Assembly: GCF_029215985.1 (NCBI RefSeq)
Contig: NZ_JAEMVC010000007.1
Coordinates: 1-64,000 of the forward strand
Reading direction: 5' to 3'
DNA length: 64,000 nt
DNA from: Sulfurimonas sp. SAG-AH-194-C21
Lineage (GTDB): Bacteria; Campylobacterota; Campylobacteria; Campylobacterales; Sulfurimonadaceae
Shown here: piece by piece, positions 1 to 8,694 of the stretch
Position numbering within the stretch: position 1 is the first letter of the stretch
Layout of the letters: each line of letters begins with the position of its first letter
Program-made: the position numbers and the translations under genes
Notes under the pieces: generated by a model
Databases searched by the model: none
Told to the model about the DNA's origin: nothing
Seen by the model: the letters and a program-made list of their open reading frames with translations, nothing else

Positions 1-1167
1 GAGAATATTTTTTCTCAAAAACCGGTACTTATCATAGCTGCTGGACCATCTTTACAAACAAACTTAGACTGGTTAAAGGAAAATCACTCTAAATTTATTC
101 TTATTGCAGTTTCATCTACACTAAGAATTCTTCATCAAAATGGTATTAAACCCGATATAGTAACTAACTTAGATGGTTTCCATGGTGCTATTGAACTTTT
201 TGATATACCAAAAATTGAAGAATTTTTAAAAGGTACTCGTTTTATTTTTGGATCTTTTACTCCTACTAAGGTAAGAAAAATGTTTCCAAAAGAAGACTGT
301 TTTTTCTTTGAAGAAGGTACTTACTACAATGAAGGTTTCAACTCGATTGTGGGTCCATGTATAGGTTCTACAACACTTTTTATAGCCACACTGTTAAAGA
401 CTAAAGAACTCTATCTTTTAGGAGTAGACTTAGCAGTAGATCAAGAGAGTGGTAGAACGCACTCTTCTGGTCATGTTATCACAGACAATGTAGACCTCAC
501 ACAAAAAGAATCGCTCAGTTATAATACTTCATTTAGAGGAAATACATTTTCGATTAAAGGAAATTTTAGAGAAAATATTTATACTATTCCTCTCTTTCAT
601 ATATCAGTACAGACTATAAATAACAAACTACCTACTATTAAAAGTAGTTCTCAAAATATTTATAACCTCAATGATGGGGCTTATTTAAATACAACTATAC
701 CCTTGCATATCAAAGATGTAAATACACAAAAGCTAAACACAATCGACAAAGAACTTCTTTATCATGAAATAGAAATGGCACTCAAGCAAAACTCAAGAGC
801 TACACTTTCACAAGAAGATAGAATATCCATGCAAGAAAGACTTACATTCATTCAAAAAGTTAAAAATCAACTCGAACAGTATAAGTTTAAAGTTAGCTAC
901 AACAGTGTTGATGATTACTATTATGAACTTTTTGGTCTTATATCAAATATTTCAAATAATCAAACACGAGAAGGTTTAAATATATCTACTGTTTATTACA
1001 TGTATTTTAAATATACATTACCAATTATAATGGACTTTTTTAATACCAAGGGTCTTAAAAATAGTAAGAAACATTTGAAGAAGATAGATGCTATGATACA
1101 AAAAGAGCTTTTTAATATACAAAGCATTTATGAAGAGAAGTTAGAAGAGTTTTTAAAAAGAGTTTAA
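1..1167 (+). CDS. Motility accessory factor (Maf/PseE, DUF115 family), 5' truncated
   Basis: The frame is open from base 1, so the gene starts upstream of the window; about 388 residues are visible. The segment at residues 8-17 (PVLIIAAGPSLQ) followed by KPDIVTNLDG is the nucleotide-sugar-binding core typical of the MptE-like/DUF115 family. In Campylobacterota, members of this family are the Maf or PseE proteins thought to transfer pseudaminic or legionaminic acid to flagellin. The convergent flagellin gene next door supports a role in flagellin glycosylation. The C-terminal third is helical and charged, without further recognisable motifs. Family assignment is fairly secure; the exact sugar and acceptor are inference. 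Confidence 0.8.
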   Translation, partial: ENIFSQKPVLIIAAGPSLQTNLDWLKENHSKFILIAVSSTLRILHQNGIKPDIVTNLDGFHGAIELFDIPKIEEFLKGTRFIFGSFTPTKVRKMFPKEDCFFFEEGTYYNEGFNSIVGPCIGSTTLFIATLLKTKELYLLGVDLAVDQESGRTHSSGHVITDNVDLTQKESLSYNTSFRGNTFSIKGNFRENIYTIPLFHISVQTINNKLPTIKSSSQNIYNLNDGAYLNTTIPLHIKDVNTQKLNTIDKELLYHEIEMALKQNSRATLSQEDRISMQERLTFIQKVKNQLEQYKFKVSYNSVDDYYYELFGLISNISNNQTREGLNISTVYYMYFKYTLPIIMDFFNTKGLKNSKKHLKKIDAMIQKELFNIQSIYEEKLEEFLKRV

Positions 1168-1190
1168 GTAAGACAAAAGTCTTACTTAAA
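1163..1190. terminator. Bidirectional hairpin terminator between maf and flagellin
   Basis: A perfect 12-bp inverted repeat (TTTAAGTAAGAC / GTCTTACTTAAA) with an AAAA loop overlaps the stop codon of the upstream gene and sits 14 bp from the flagellin stop. On the minus strand it is followed by a T-rich stretch, which fits an intrinsic terminator for the flagellin transcript; a bidirectional role is inferred. Confidence 0.7.
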
Positions 1191-1203
1191 GGCGAACTAA
1201 AAC

Positions 1204-2040
1204 TTACTGAAGAAGTCTTAGAACATTTTGTTGAACAGAGTTCGCTTGACTCATAGCATATGAACCAGACTGAGCTAAAATATTTCTCTTAGCAAAGTTT
1301 GCAGATTCCGCTGCAAAGTCAACATCACGTATATTTGATTCTGCTGCCGAGATATTTACTGCAGTTACAGAAATATTTCTAATAGTAGATTCCATTCTAT
1401 TTTGAGCCGCACCAATATCGGCACGTCTACCATCAAGATTTTTAATAGATGTATCCATACGAGCGATAGTAAGTTCTGCTTGTGTTCTTGAAGAAACAGA
1501 GTTACTTGCGATACTTGCACCAGTGATAGCTGAAACACTATTTGTTTGAAGATCTAAAACTTGTGTCTCATTTGCATAAGCGCCAACTTGGAATGTAAAT
1601 GCACCAGAAACTCCAGCTGTACCATCTAATATTTTAACACCATTAAACTTAGTAGTGTCATTAATATCTTGTGCTTGTGTTAAAAGAGCTGTAACCTCTT
1701 TTTGAATGTATGAACGAGATGTAGTATCTTGTGTATCATTCGAAGCTTGGATAGCAAGAACACGAACTCTTTGAAGAATATTACCATACTCTTCTAAAGC
1801 ACCATCAGCAGTTTGAGAAAAACCAATACCATCATTAGCATTCTTAATCGCTTGTCCAAGACCTTGAGACTGAGCGGAAAGTTTGTTAGCTATTGCTAGA
1901 CCAGCTGAATCATCAGCAGCTCTGTTAATTCTTAAACCTGAAGAGAGTGAGTTTAAACTTTTGTTAAGTTCAACACTATTCATTTTAGCATTTCTAAATG
2001 CGTTCATCGCACCTATGTTTGTGTTAATTCTAAATCCCAT
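1204..2040 (-). CDS. flaA: Flagellin
   Basis: Flagellar filament subunit, exported by the flagellar type III apparatus. The conserved N-terminal D0/D1 region (MGFRINTNIGAMNA, then SLSSGLRINRAADDSAGLAI) and C-terminal D0 helix (SQANSVQQNVLRLLQ) are both complete. At 278 residues it is short compared with the 500-residue flagellins of Campylobacter, because the surface-exposed D2/D3 region is reduced to a short serine/threonine-rich segment around residues 150-200. The start has AAAGGA 7 bp upstream. A sigma-28 promoter lies upstream and the neighbouring Maf-family gene suggests that the protein is glycosylated. Confidence 0.96.
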   Translation of the reverse strand: MGFRINTNIGAMNAFRNAKMNSVELNKSLNSLSSGLRINRAADDSAGLAIANKLSAQSQGLGQAIKNANDGIGFSQTADGALEEYGNILQRVRVLAIQASNDTQDTTSRSYIQKEVTALLTQAQDINDTTKFNGVKILDGTAGVSGAFTFQVGAYANETQVLDLQTNSVSAITGASIASNSVSSRTQAELTIARMDTSIKNLDGRRADIGAAQNRMESTIRNISVTAVNISAAESNIRDVDFAAESANFAKRNILAQSGSYAMSQANSVQQNVLRLLQ

Positions 2041-2116
2041 AATAAATCCTTTTAGGGTAGAGCCTTTCGCTCTAAGTTAATTTGTATCTCGGCTTCCTTG
2101 CCTTGATATAAGAGTA

Positions 2117-2143
2117 ATATCGGTCACTCACAAAATAACTTTA
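2117..2143 (-). promoter_or_regulatory. Sigma-28 (FliA) promoter of flagellin
   Basis: On the minus strand TAAAGTTA, an 11-bp spacer, then ACCGATAT match the FliA consensus TAAAGTTT-N11-GCCGATAA at most positions. The elements end about 77 bp upstream of the flagellin start. The leader also holds a small hairpin (AGAGC/GCTCT, 2059-2073). Confidence 0.85.
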
Positions 2144-2241
2144 GCTTTTTGGTAAATTTGTATAAATTTAGACTTTTAATCTTTTTTTGCTACACTTCCA
2201 AAACTAAAACTAATTTACTATACTATATATAGGAATACTAT

Positions 2242-4491
2242 TTGAACTTAATTATCGTAGAGTCACCGGCTAAGGCTAAGACTATAAAGAACTTTTTAGG
2301 GAAAGGTTACGAGGTTATCGCCTCTAAAGGTCACATCCGTGACTTACCTAAATCTCGTTTTGGAATTACACTTGATGAAGAGACAGGACACCTTGTACCT
2401 ACTTACTCAGTTGCAAAAGAAAATGCAGCCATCGTTAAAGAGATAAAAGCTCTTGCCAAAAAAGCAGATACTATCTATATCGCGACCGATGAGGATCGCG
2501 AGGGTGAAGCTATTGGTTGGCATATTGCTCATGCTATTAAAAAAGATCCTGCAGAACTACCTCGTATTGTTTTTCACGAGATTACTAAAACTGCAATCAA
2601 ACATGCTCTTGAATCTGCTCGTACTTTAGATATGGACATGATAAACGCGCAGCAAGCTCGTCGTATGCTTGACCGTGTTGTTGGCTATAAACTCTCTCCA
2701 CTACTTGCTTCAAAGATTCAAAAAGGTCTTTCAGGTGGTCGTGTTCAATCTTCAACTCTTAAACTTGTTGTAGATCGTGAACGCGAGATTCAAGCTTTTA
2801 TTCCTGTTGAGTACTGGTCTATTGATACAGTTTTCAAGTCCAACATCGATGCAAACTTAATCATCCATAAGGGTGATAAGATTACGAAAATGACAATTGA
2901 GAACAAAGATCAAGCATTATTAATCGAGAAAAGTGTTAAAGCTGATAGTTTTGTTATCTCAAAACTTGAAACTAAACAACGTAAATCTGCAACACCACCA
3001 CCATTTATGACATCAACTCTGCAACAAGCTGCATCATCTAAGCTAGGATTTACTCCTAAACGCACAATGATGATTGCACAGTCTTTATATGAGGGTGTAA
3101 AAACACCAGATGGAACTTCAGGTGTTATCACTTATATGAGAACCGATTCACTCAACCTTGCAAGCGAAGCAGTTGGTGCAGTTCGTGGTATCATCGAGAG
3201 TCGTTATGGTAAAAAATATCTTCCAAAAGAGCCTAAAGTTTACACAAAAAAATCTAAAGGTGCACAAGAAGCTCACGAGGCTATCCGCCCTACTATGCTT
3301 GCGTTTACTCCTGAAGTTGCACAGAGTTTTTTAAAGGCTGATGAGATTAAACTTTACCGTCTTATTTATGAGCGTTTTATGGCGTGTCAGATGGAAGATG
3401 CTCAGTTTGAACAACAAAGTATAATCTTCAAAGGAAATGAAAACCAGTACCGTGCAAGTGGAAGAAAACTCCTTTTTGATGGTTTTTATGCACTTACAGG
3501 GGCAGAAGACAAAGATAAACTGCTTCCAACTCTTAAAGAGGGTGATACAGCTGAGATTCAAACGCTAAAACCAGAGCAACACTTTACTGAACCTCCTGCT
3601 CGCTACTCTGAGGCATCTCTTATCAAAAAACTAGAGTCTGAGGGAGTTGGTCGTCCATCTACTTATGCTCCAACAGTTGCGACGCTAAGTCAACGTACAT
3701 ATGTTAACATCGAGAAAAAGCAGATAGTTCCTACTGAGATGGCATTTACAGTTACAAAGATACTCGAAGAGCATTTTGCCAACATCGTAGACATTAGCTT
3801 TACTGCAAATATGGAAGAAAAACTTGATGAAGTAAGTGAAGGGAAAACTGACTGGCAAGAGCTTTTAGCTGAGTTTTATGGTCCTTTTATGCAGCAAGTT
3901 GCAGATGGTAAAGAGAATATAGTAAGCCTTAAACTTGCAAAACCGCTCGGTCGTACTTGTCCTAAATGTGGAGAGAGCGAACTACTTCTCAGAAGTGGAC
4001 GTTTTGGAAACTTCATAGCGTGTAGTGGTTTTCCTAAGTGTAAATACACGGAACAGTGTGATGAAGAGGGAAATGCGGTAGAGAAAAAAGAGACTACAGC
4101 AGAAGAAAAATGTGATAAATGTGGCAATGACATGGTTATAAAAAATGGTCGTAATGGTCAATTTTTAGCATGTTCTGATTATCCTGATTGTAAAAATACT
4201 AAGAGTATCAATGTAGAAGAGAAAAACTCTGATACTCCTTGTCCTGATTGTGGAGGGACTATTAGCCTCAAAAACTCTCGTCGTGGTCCATTTTGGGGAT
4301 GTAATAACTACCCTGAGTGTAAGTTCATCTCAAAGTTTGAGCCTACTACTATAAAGTGTAAAGAGAAGGGCTGTAAAGGAGTTCTTGCTCCAAGAACTTA
4401 CAGAAATAAAGAAGTATATGAGTGTGTTAAATGTAAAGCAAGAACTCCTCGTGAAGAAGAAACACCAGAAGTAGAAGAAGAGAAAAAATAG
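2242..4491 (+). CDS. topA: DNA topoisomerase I
   Basis: Type IA topoisomerase that relaxes negative supercoils. The TOPRIM domain carries the catalytic Glu in VESPAKA (residue 7) and the acidic metal-binding run TDEDREGEA at 82-90. The active-site tyrosine is Tyr298 in GVITYMRTDS. Residues from about 573 onward form four CxxC-type zinc-ribbon modules that bind DNA. The chosen start is TTG with AGGA upstream, since MNLIIVESPAKAKT is the usual family N-terminus. The 749-residue length is normal. The next gene follows after 3 bp, suggesting co-transcription. Confidence 0.97.
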   Translation: MNLIIVESPAKAKTIKNFLGKGYEVIASKGHIRDLPKSRFGITLDEETGHLVPTYSVAKENAAIVKEIKALAKKADTIYIATDEDREGEAIGWHIAHAIKKDPAELPRIVFHEITKTAIKHALESARTLDMDMINAQQARRMLDRVVGYKLSPLLASKIQKGLSGGRVQSSTLKLVVDREREIQAFIPVEYWSIDTVFKSNIDANLIIHKGDKITKMTIENKDQALLIEKSVKADSFVISKLETKQRKSATPPPFMTSTLQQAASSKLGFTPKRTMMIAQSLYEGVKTPDGTSGVITYMRTDSLNLASEAVGAVRGIIESRYGKKYLPKEPKVYTKKSKGAQEAHEAIRPTMLAFTPEVAQSFLKADEIKLYRLIYERFMACQMEDAQFEQQSIIFKGNENQYRASGRKLLFDGFYALTGAEDKDKLLPTLKEGDTAEIQTLKPEQHFTEPPARYSEASLIKKLESEGVGRPSTYAPTVATLSQRTYVNIEKKQIVPTEMAFTVTKILEEHFANIVDISFTANMEEKLDEVSEGKTDWQELLAEFYGPFMQQVADGKENIVSLKLAKPLGRTCPKCGESELLLRSGRFGNFIACSGFPKCKYTEQCDEEGNAVEKKETTAEEKCDKCGNDMVIKNGRNGQFLACSDYPDCKNTKSINVEEKNSDTPCPDCGGTISLKNSRRGPFWGCNNYPECKFISKFEPTTIKCKEKGCKGVLAPRTYRNKEVYECVKCKARTPREEETPEVEEEKK

Positions 4492-4494
4492 ACT

Positions 4495-5013
4495 ATGAAA
4501 ATTGGTGTACTCTCAGATACTCATACAAAAGTAAAAAAAGCAAAAGCTACACTTGATTTACTTATAGAGAATGGGGCTGAGTTTATTATCCATGCTGGCG
4601 ATGTTTATGAACATGAAATTTTAGAGCTTTTAAAAAACTGTGGTAAACGTTATATCTGTGTTTACGGTAACAACGATGCACATTTAGTAGAGTTTCATAA
4701 TGACTACAACCTTGTGCAAGAACCCTACTACTTTAAACTAGCAGAGACAAAATTCAAACTCATGCATCTTCCTTTTTATATGGCTCCAGATACCGAAATA
4801 GTTATTTTTGGTCATACTCATGAGTTCAAATCTGAGTTCGTAGAGGGTACACTTTTTTTAAATCCTGGTGAGTCTTGTGCAAGAAATAAACCAGTATCAG
4901 AATGTGCACTTCTTGAGATAAAAGAGAAAAAGTTTAAAGTTACATACTTTAGTAAGGAAAAAAATGCAGATAAATTTGAATCGGAAAAATTTATCTACGA
5001 GAGGAAATTATAA
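4495..5013 (+). CDS. YfcE/MJ0936-type metallophosphodiesterase
   Basis: Small cytoplasmic calcineurin-like phosphoesterase of 172 residues. Metal-binding motifs are in the expected order: SDTH near residue 8, HAGDVYE near 37, YGNND near 60, and FGHTHEF near 104. Family members hydrolyse phosphodiesters such as bis-p-nitrophenyl phosphate in vitro, but the physiological substrate is generally unknown. It starts 3 bp after topA, and its stop codon overlaps the bioB start (TAATG), so it lies within a topA-phosphoesterase-bioB transcription unit. No functional link with biotin synthesis is evident. Confidence 0.85.
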   Translation: MKIGVLSDTHTKVKKAKATLDLLIENGAEFIIHAGDVYEHEILELLKNCGKRYICVYGNNDAHLVEFHNDYNLVQEPYYFKLAETKFKLMHLPFYMAPDTEIVIFGHTHEFKSEFVEGTLFLNPGESCARNKPVSECALLEIKEKKFKVTYFSKEKNADKFESEKFIYERKL

Positions 5014-5855
5014 TGAATCAAGAAATATTTTTATGCTCCATCTGTAATATCAATAGTGGAACATGCCTAGAAGATTGTAAATTTTGTTCTCAAAGTGTTC
5101 GATATAAAGCAGATATAGACAGATATAAACAAAAAGATATAAAACTCATTCAAGACGAAGCTATTAAGGCAAGAGACAATGGAGCATTAGGATTTTGTCT
5201 TGTAACGGCAGATAAAGGCCTCAACGATAAAACTCTTAAGTTCGTCTGTTCTGTTGCTTCAGCTGTACAAGAAGTAGCTCCAGAACTACGTTTAATCGCT
5301 TGTAATGGAACTGCATCGGTTGAGCAACTACGGACTCTTAAAGAAGCCGGTATAAAAGCTTATAACCACAATTTAGAGACTAGTGAGAATTTTTATAAAG
5401 AGATATGTACAAGCCATCCATGGAGTGAACGTTATGAGACATGCCAAAATGTAAATACAGCAGGGCTTACACTTATAACTGGTGGTATTTTTGGTCTTGG
5501 TGAAACTAAAGAAGATAGACTGAGTATGTTAGCGTCACTTGCTTCACTTAACCCTACTTCTGTGCCTATCAACTTTTATCATCACAACGAAGCACTTGAA
5601 CTTGAACCAAATCCTCTAAAGATTGAAGAGGCTTTTGATCTTATCGCGCTCACACGTAAACTCGTTCCAAATGCACATAGAATTATGGTGGCAGGTGGTC
5701 GTGAGCTAATGTTTGGTGAGAGACAAGCTGAAATCTTTGAGCATGGAGCAAACTCTATCGTTATAGGTAATTACCTCACAACAAATGGTCGTGCTATGAA
5801 TAAAGACTTAGATATGCTACAATCCCTCAAACTAGAAGTCGCTAAAAAAGTCTAA
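5013..5855 (+). CDS. bioB: Biotin synthase, short form with altered auxiliary-cluster ligands
   Basis: Radical SAM enzyme that inserts sulfur into dethiobiotin. The radical SAM cluster motif is Cys18-x3-Cys22-x2-Cys25. Other hallmarks are YNHNLET (117-123), GGIFGLGE (157-164) and VPINFYHHNEA. It has 280 residues against 346 in E. coli, lacking N- and C-terminal extensions. Aligned by eye to E. coli BioB, the [2Fe-2S] ligands Cys97 and Cys128 correspond to Cys62 and Cys97 here, but Cys188 is Ile155 and Arg260 is Met225. The protein is otherwise well conserved, so it is probably functional with a different sulfur-donor cluster or ligand set. RBS lies inside the upstream gene (GAGAGGAAATTATA). 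Confidence 0.92.
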   Translation: MNQEIFLCSICNINSGTCLEDCKFCSQSVRYKADIDRYKQKDIKLIQDEAIKARDNGALGFCLVTADKGLNDKTLKFVCSVASAVQEVAPELRLIACNGTASVEQLRTLKEAGIKAYNHNLETSENFYKEICTSHPWSERYETCQNVNTAGLTLITGGIFGLGETKEDRLSMLASLASLNPTSVPINFYHHNEALELEPNPLKIEEAFDLIALTRKLVPNAHRIMVAGGRELMFGERQAEIFEHGANSIVIGNYLTTNGRAMNKDLDMLQSLKLEVAKKV

Positions 5856-5871
5856 AGAGGAGTAAGCATAG

Positions 5872-7035
5872 ATGAATGATAATATCACTTTAATTATGAC
5901 AATATCACTCATCATTATGTTCTCTCCTTTCTTCGCAAAATTTTTAAAACTTCCTACTACTCCTATTGAAATAATACTCGGTTCACTTCTTGGTTATGTC
6001 GGATTTTTACATGATGAGCATCTTTTTGATATAGTTGCAGAGTTTGGATTTCTTTACCTTATGTTTATCGCAGGGACAGAAATTAGTCTTAAGAAAGTAA
6101 TCAACACTTCTTCTACCACAATGAAAAAGGTTATCGTTTATCTTATCTTTTTATATGCCTTTTCCATCCTCTTTGCTATACAGTTCTCACTAGGAAAAAT
6201 CTTTATGGTGCTACTTCCTCTTATCTCAGTTGGTCTTGTCGCAACACTCTCCAAAGAGTATGGCAAAACACCTTGGCTCGCTATGTCTATGACAGTTGGA
6301 GGTATTGGAGAGGTTGTCAGTATAGTTATTTTAACTATTACCTCTGCCACATTAAGCTCAGGTGTTGGCTTTGGTCTCCTTCAAACTATCACCGCGCTTG
6401 TATCTTTTTTATTCTTTATGTTTTTTCTTTTTCGAACAATACAACTTATATTTTGGTGGTTTCCAAAGGTATCACTTGCCCTTATGCCTTATGAAGATAA
6501 CAAAGAACAAGATATCCGTCTAAGTATGGGGATTTTCTTTTTACTTGTTGGTGCGATGCTGTATCTACATCTTGAACTAGCGTTTGGAGCATTTTTAGCA
6601 GGTATTTTTATACCTACATTTTTTGAGCATAAACATGAACTTCCTGAGAAACTTGCCTCTTATGGTTTTGGTTTTTTGATTCCTATTTTCTTTATCCATA
6701 TCGGAAGTTCTTTTGACCTGGATGCACTTTTAATGCAAGGACTTATTGAAAAAGCACTTATCATCACACTTGTTATGATAAGTATGCGTCTTATCGCTTC
6801 TTTAGTATTCATCAAAGAACTTGGAATGACAGATGCCATTTTAATGGGGCTCTCACACTCTATGCCGCTAACACTACTTATAGCAATGGCAACTCTTGCG
6901 TTTAATGCGAACTCTATAGATAAGCTTCATTACTATGCCTTTATCTTAGCGGCACTCTTTCAGGTGATAAGTGTTATGATTGTTATTAAAATAATTCATA
7001 TGTATAAAATAAAAAAAGAGTTAAAGGAGACATAA
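5872..7035 (+). CDS. Kef/CPA2-type cation:proton antiporter membrane subunit
   Basis: Integral inner-membrane protein with about 11-12 hydrophobic segments over 387 residues, matching the Na+/H+ exchanger (CPA2, KefB-like) fold. Recognisable pieces are TTPIEIILGSLLGY near the N-terminus, FMFIAGTEISL-type TM2-3 region and GAFLAGIFIPTFF near residue 240. There is no C-terminal TrkA-N nucleotide-binding domain, so it resembles stand-alone KefB/NapA-type carriers. GAGGAG precedes the ATG. It follows bioB by 16 bp and its last codon overlaps the next gene. The transported ion cannot be told from the sequence. Confidence 0.88.
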   Translation: MNDNITLIMTISLIIMFSPFFAKFLKLPTTPIEIILGSLLGYVGFLHDEHLFDIVAEFGFLYLMFIAGTEISLKKVINTSSTTMKKVIVYLIFLYAFSILFAIQFSLGKIFMVLLPLISVGLVATLSKEYGKTPWLAMSMTVGGIGEVVSIVILTITSATLSSGVGFGLLQTITALVSFLFFMFFLFRTIQLIFWWFPKVSLALMPYEDNKEQDIRLSMGIFFLLVGAMLYLHLELAFGAFLAGIFIPTFFEHKHELPEKLASYGFGFLIPIFFIHIGSSFDLDALLMQGLIEKALIITLVMISMRLIASLVFIKELGMTDAILMGLSHSMPLTLLIAMATLAFNANSIDKLHYYAFILAALFQVISVMIVIKIIHMYKIKKELKET

Positions 7036-7385
7036 TGGCTCGTTCAGTTTTACTACAACTTGCTCGTGACTCCATAGAAGAAGTATTTCATGCGCAAAGA
7101 AGTATAAACAAGAATGCCCTTCTCAAAGAGCATCCTCTCTTAAATGAAAAAATACAAACGACTATAAATCTTTTTATAAACAAAGAACTCAAGGGAAGTT
7201 ATACTACAAAGGATTCAAATACATCACTTTTGAGTAACATAATTCTTTCTGCAAAAAAAGCTGCGTTTGAAAATGAAATGATGGCTACATTAAAAACATC
7301 AGAGTATCTTCACTGCGATATAGAACTTCTTTTAGAGACAACAGAGGGTCAATTAAGTGAGACCGATCCTGCTATACTTCACTAG
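7035..7385 (+). CDS. Diverged AMMECR1-like small protein
   Basis: 116 residues, start overlapping the antiporter stop (TAATG). By eye the layout follows the AMMECR1 fold: an N-terminal helix (LLQLARDSIEEVF), a segment INLFINKELKGSY where AMMECR1 has F-V-T-L-x-x-x-G-x-L-R-G-C, then ILSAKKAAFENE and a final strand (CDIELLLETT) corresponding to AA-F-x-D-x-R-F and I-E-V-S-V-L. The conserved LRGCIG motif is degraded to LKGSYT and the family is normally about 180 residues. The function of AMMECR1 proteins is unknown. The assignment is a visual inference; a profile search would settle it. Confidence 0.5.
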   Translation: MARSVLLQLARDSIEEVFHAQRSINKNALLKEHPLLNEKIQTTINLFINKELKGSYTTKDSNTSLLSNIILSAKKAAFENEMMATLKTSEYLHCDIELLLETTEGQLSETDPAILH

Positions 7386-7387
7386 TA

Positions 7388-7813
7388 CTATATTTTTCGT
7401 TCCATTATAGTAAAGTTAATTCCTTCAAGAATTATTTCCTCTGAAACTTGAGTAAATCCAATCTTTTCATAATACGCAATGGCATTTTTAAATGCACCTA
7501 CCGTTAAAGCATCACTCTTTTTATGCTTAAATGCATATTCACATAGAGCCCTTGCATTTCCTCTATTCTCATCTTTAGAAAACAAAAATGCTATGTGTGA
7601 GTATGTTTCAAACTCAAGTACCGCAGTTATTTCTTCATTAACATAAAAAATATTTTTGGCATTATAGCTCTCTTGTAAACTCTCTAAAGTGATCTGATTT
7701 AAAAAACTATTTTGTGCTTCAGGAGTATAAAGTTTTCGCATTTTTGACTCAAAAACTTCATGCATCAAAATTGATATAGCTTCAAGCTCTTCATATTTTG
7801 CTTCTCTAATCAT
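7388..7813 (-). CDS. GNAT-family N-acetyltransferase
   Basis: About 141 residues in the GNAT acetyltransferase layout: MIREAKYEELEAISILMHE opens the fold, followed by central strands, an acetyl-CoA loop region (KDENRGNARALCEYAFKHKK, about 90-110) where the usual R/Q-x-x-G-x-G/A is reduced, and the late motif AIAYYEKIGFTQVSEEI. The substrate is unknown. The start is uncertain: ATG at 7813 fits the family N-terminus, while an in-frame GTG at 7831 has AAGGA upstream. It converges on the preceding gene with a 2-bp gap. Confidence 0.78.
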   Translation of the reverse strand: MIREAKYEELEAISILMHEVFESKMRKLYTPEAQNSFLNQITLESLQESYNAKNIFYVNEEITAVLEFETYSHIAFLFSKDENRGNARALCEYAFKHKKSDALTVGAFKNAIAYYEKIGFTQVSEEIILEGINFTIMERKI

Positions 7814-7920
7814 TGCTAATTCTTTTCTCACTCATAAAAAATTCCTTACATATTTATTCTCCAATTATACACAATATACTTGTTAATAATCTTGTCATAT
7901 AATTACTCAAAGGAGTTATT

Positions 7921-8088
7921 ATGAAACGTTATCAGTGTCAAACATGTGACTACATTTATGACCCAGCTATTGGAGATCCAGAGGCAGATATCCCTCCGGG
8001 AACTGCATTTGAAGATTTACCAGAGGATTGGACTTGTCCAGATTGTGGAGAAGAAAAATCGGAATTTATTGCAATAGATGAGGAGTAA
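7921..8088 (+). CDS. Rubredoxin
   Basis: A 55-residue one-iron electron carrier. The two cysteine knuckles are complete: [11 protein letters not shown] at residues 4-14 and [10 protein letters not shown] at 37-46, with the usual G-D-P and P-P-G-T-x-F-E-D-L-P turn between them. A strong AAAGGAG lies 7 bp before the ATG and a TATAAT is seen further upstream near 7897. Rubredoxins in anaerobes and microaerophiles donate electrons to peroxide- or superoxide-reducing enzymes. The stop overlaps the start of the methyltransferase gene. Confidence 0.96.
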   Translation: MKRYQCQTCDYIYDPAIGDPEADIPPGTAFEDLPEDWTCPDCGEEKSEFIAIDEE

Positions 8089-8669
8089 TGCCTAAAATAG
8101 ATAGTTTTAAATTTTATGCTAATGCAATAAAAAAGCATGGGATAAATGCTAAAGGGGTAAACTGGTTATCTAAAGAAAATCAAGAAGTTCGTTTTGATAA
8201 GATTTTACAACTACTTCCAGATGTATTAAGTGAGTACTCACTTGGTGATGCAGGTTGTGGTTTTGGAGACTTTTATCATTACTTAGTAAAACAAGATAAA
8301 AAACCAAAAAACTATACAGGTGTTGACTCATTTATAAACATGGTAAGTATAGCCACTACTCAAACACGAGCAGAAATACTCCATTTAGATATATGTAAAG
8401 AAACACTTCCTATTAAAGATTACTATATCTGTAGTGGTGCATTAAATGTACTTACAGCTTTTGAAACACATCTTTTCATTCAAAACTGCTATAAATCCTC
8501 AAGAAAATCTTTTATTTTTAATGCTTTATATGGGGATAAACAGAGTAATACATATAATTATATGCAAAAAAATGAGATTGAAAACATTGCTAAAAGATTA
8601 GAAGTGAGAAAAATAGTTTATAGAGAGGATTATATAGAAAATGACATTACTGTCATATTTCTTAAGTAG
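8088..8669 (+). CDS. Class I SAM-dependent methyltransferase
   Basis: 193-residue cytoplasmic protein with a Rossmann methyltransferase core. Motif I is LGDAGCGFGDFYHYL (about residues 53-67), followed by YTGVDSFINMV, where the acidic residue would bind the SAM ribose, and ILHLDICKE. The substrate is unknown. It is translationally coupled to rubredoxin (TAATG overlap), and similar rubredoxin-methyltransferase pairs may simply share a promoter. A hairpin terminator follows the stop. Confidence 0.8.
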   Translation: MPKIDSFKFYANAIKKHGINAKGVNWLSKENQEVRFDKILQLLPDVLSEYSLGDAGCGFGDFYHYLVKQDKKPKNYTGVDSFINMVSIATTQTRAEILHLDICKETLPIKDYYICSGALNVLTAFETHLFIQNCYKSSRKSFIFNALYGDKQSNTYNYMQKNEIENIAKRLEVRKIVYREDYIENDITVIFLK

Positions 8670-8671
8670 AA

Positions 8672-8691
8672 CTAAATCCCGAAGGATTTAG
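8672..8691. terminator. Convergent terminator between methyltransferase and rplT
   Basis: Perfect 8-bp stem CTAAATCC / GGATTTAG with a CGAA tetraloop, placed 3 bp after the upstream stop and 3 bp before the rplT stop codon. It probably serves both transcripts. Confidence 0.7.
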
Positions 8692-8694
8692 AAA

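Noticed and set aside
5013..5855. bioB as a decaying gene because of missing ligands
   Set aside because: The frame is intact, all other signatures are kept and it is translationally coupled to its neighbour; a variant enzyme is more likely.
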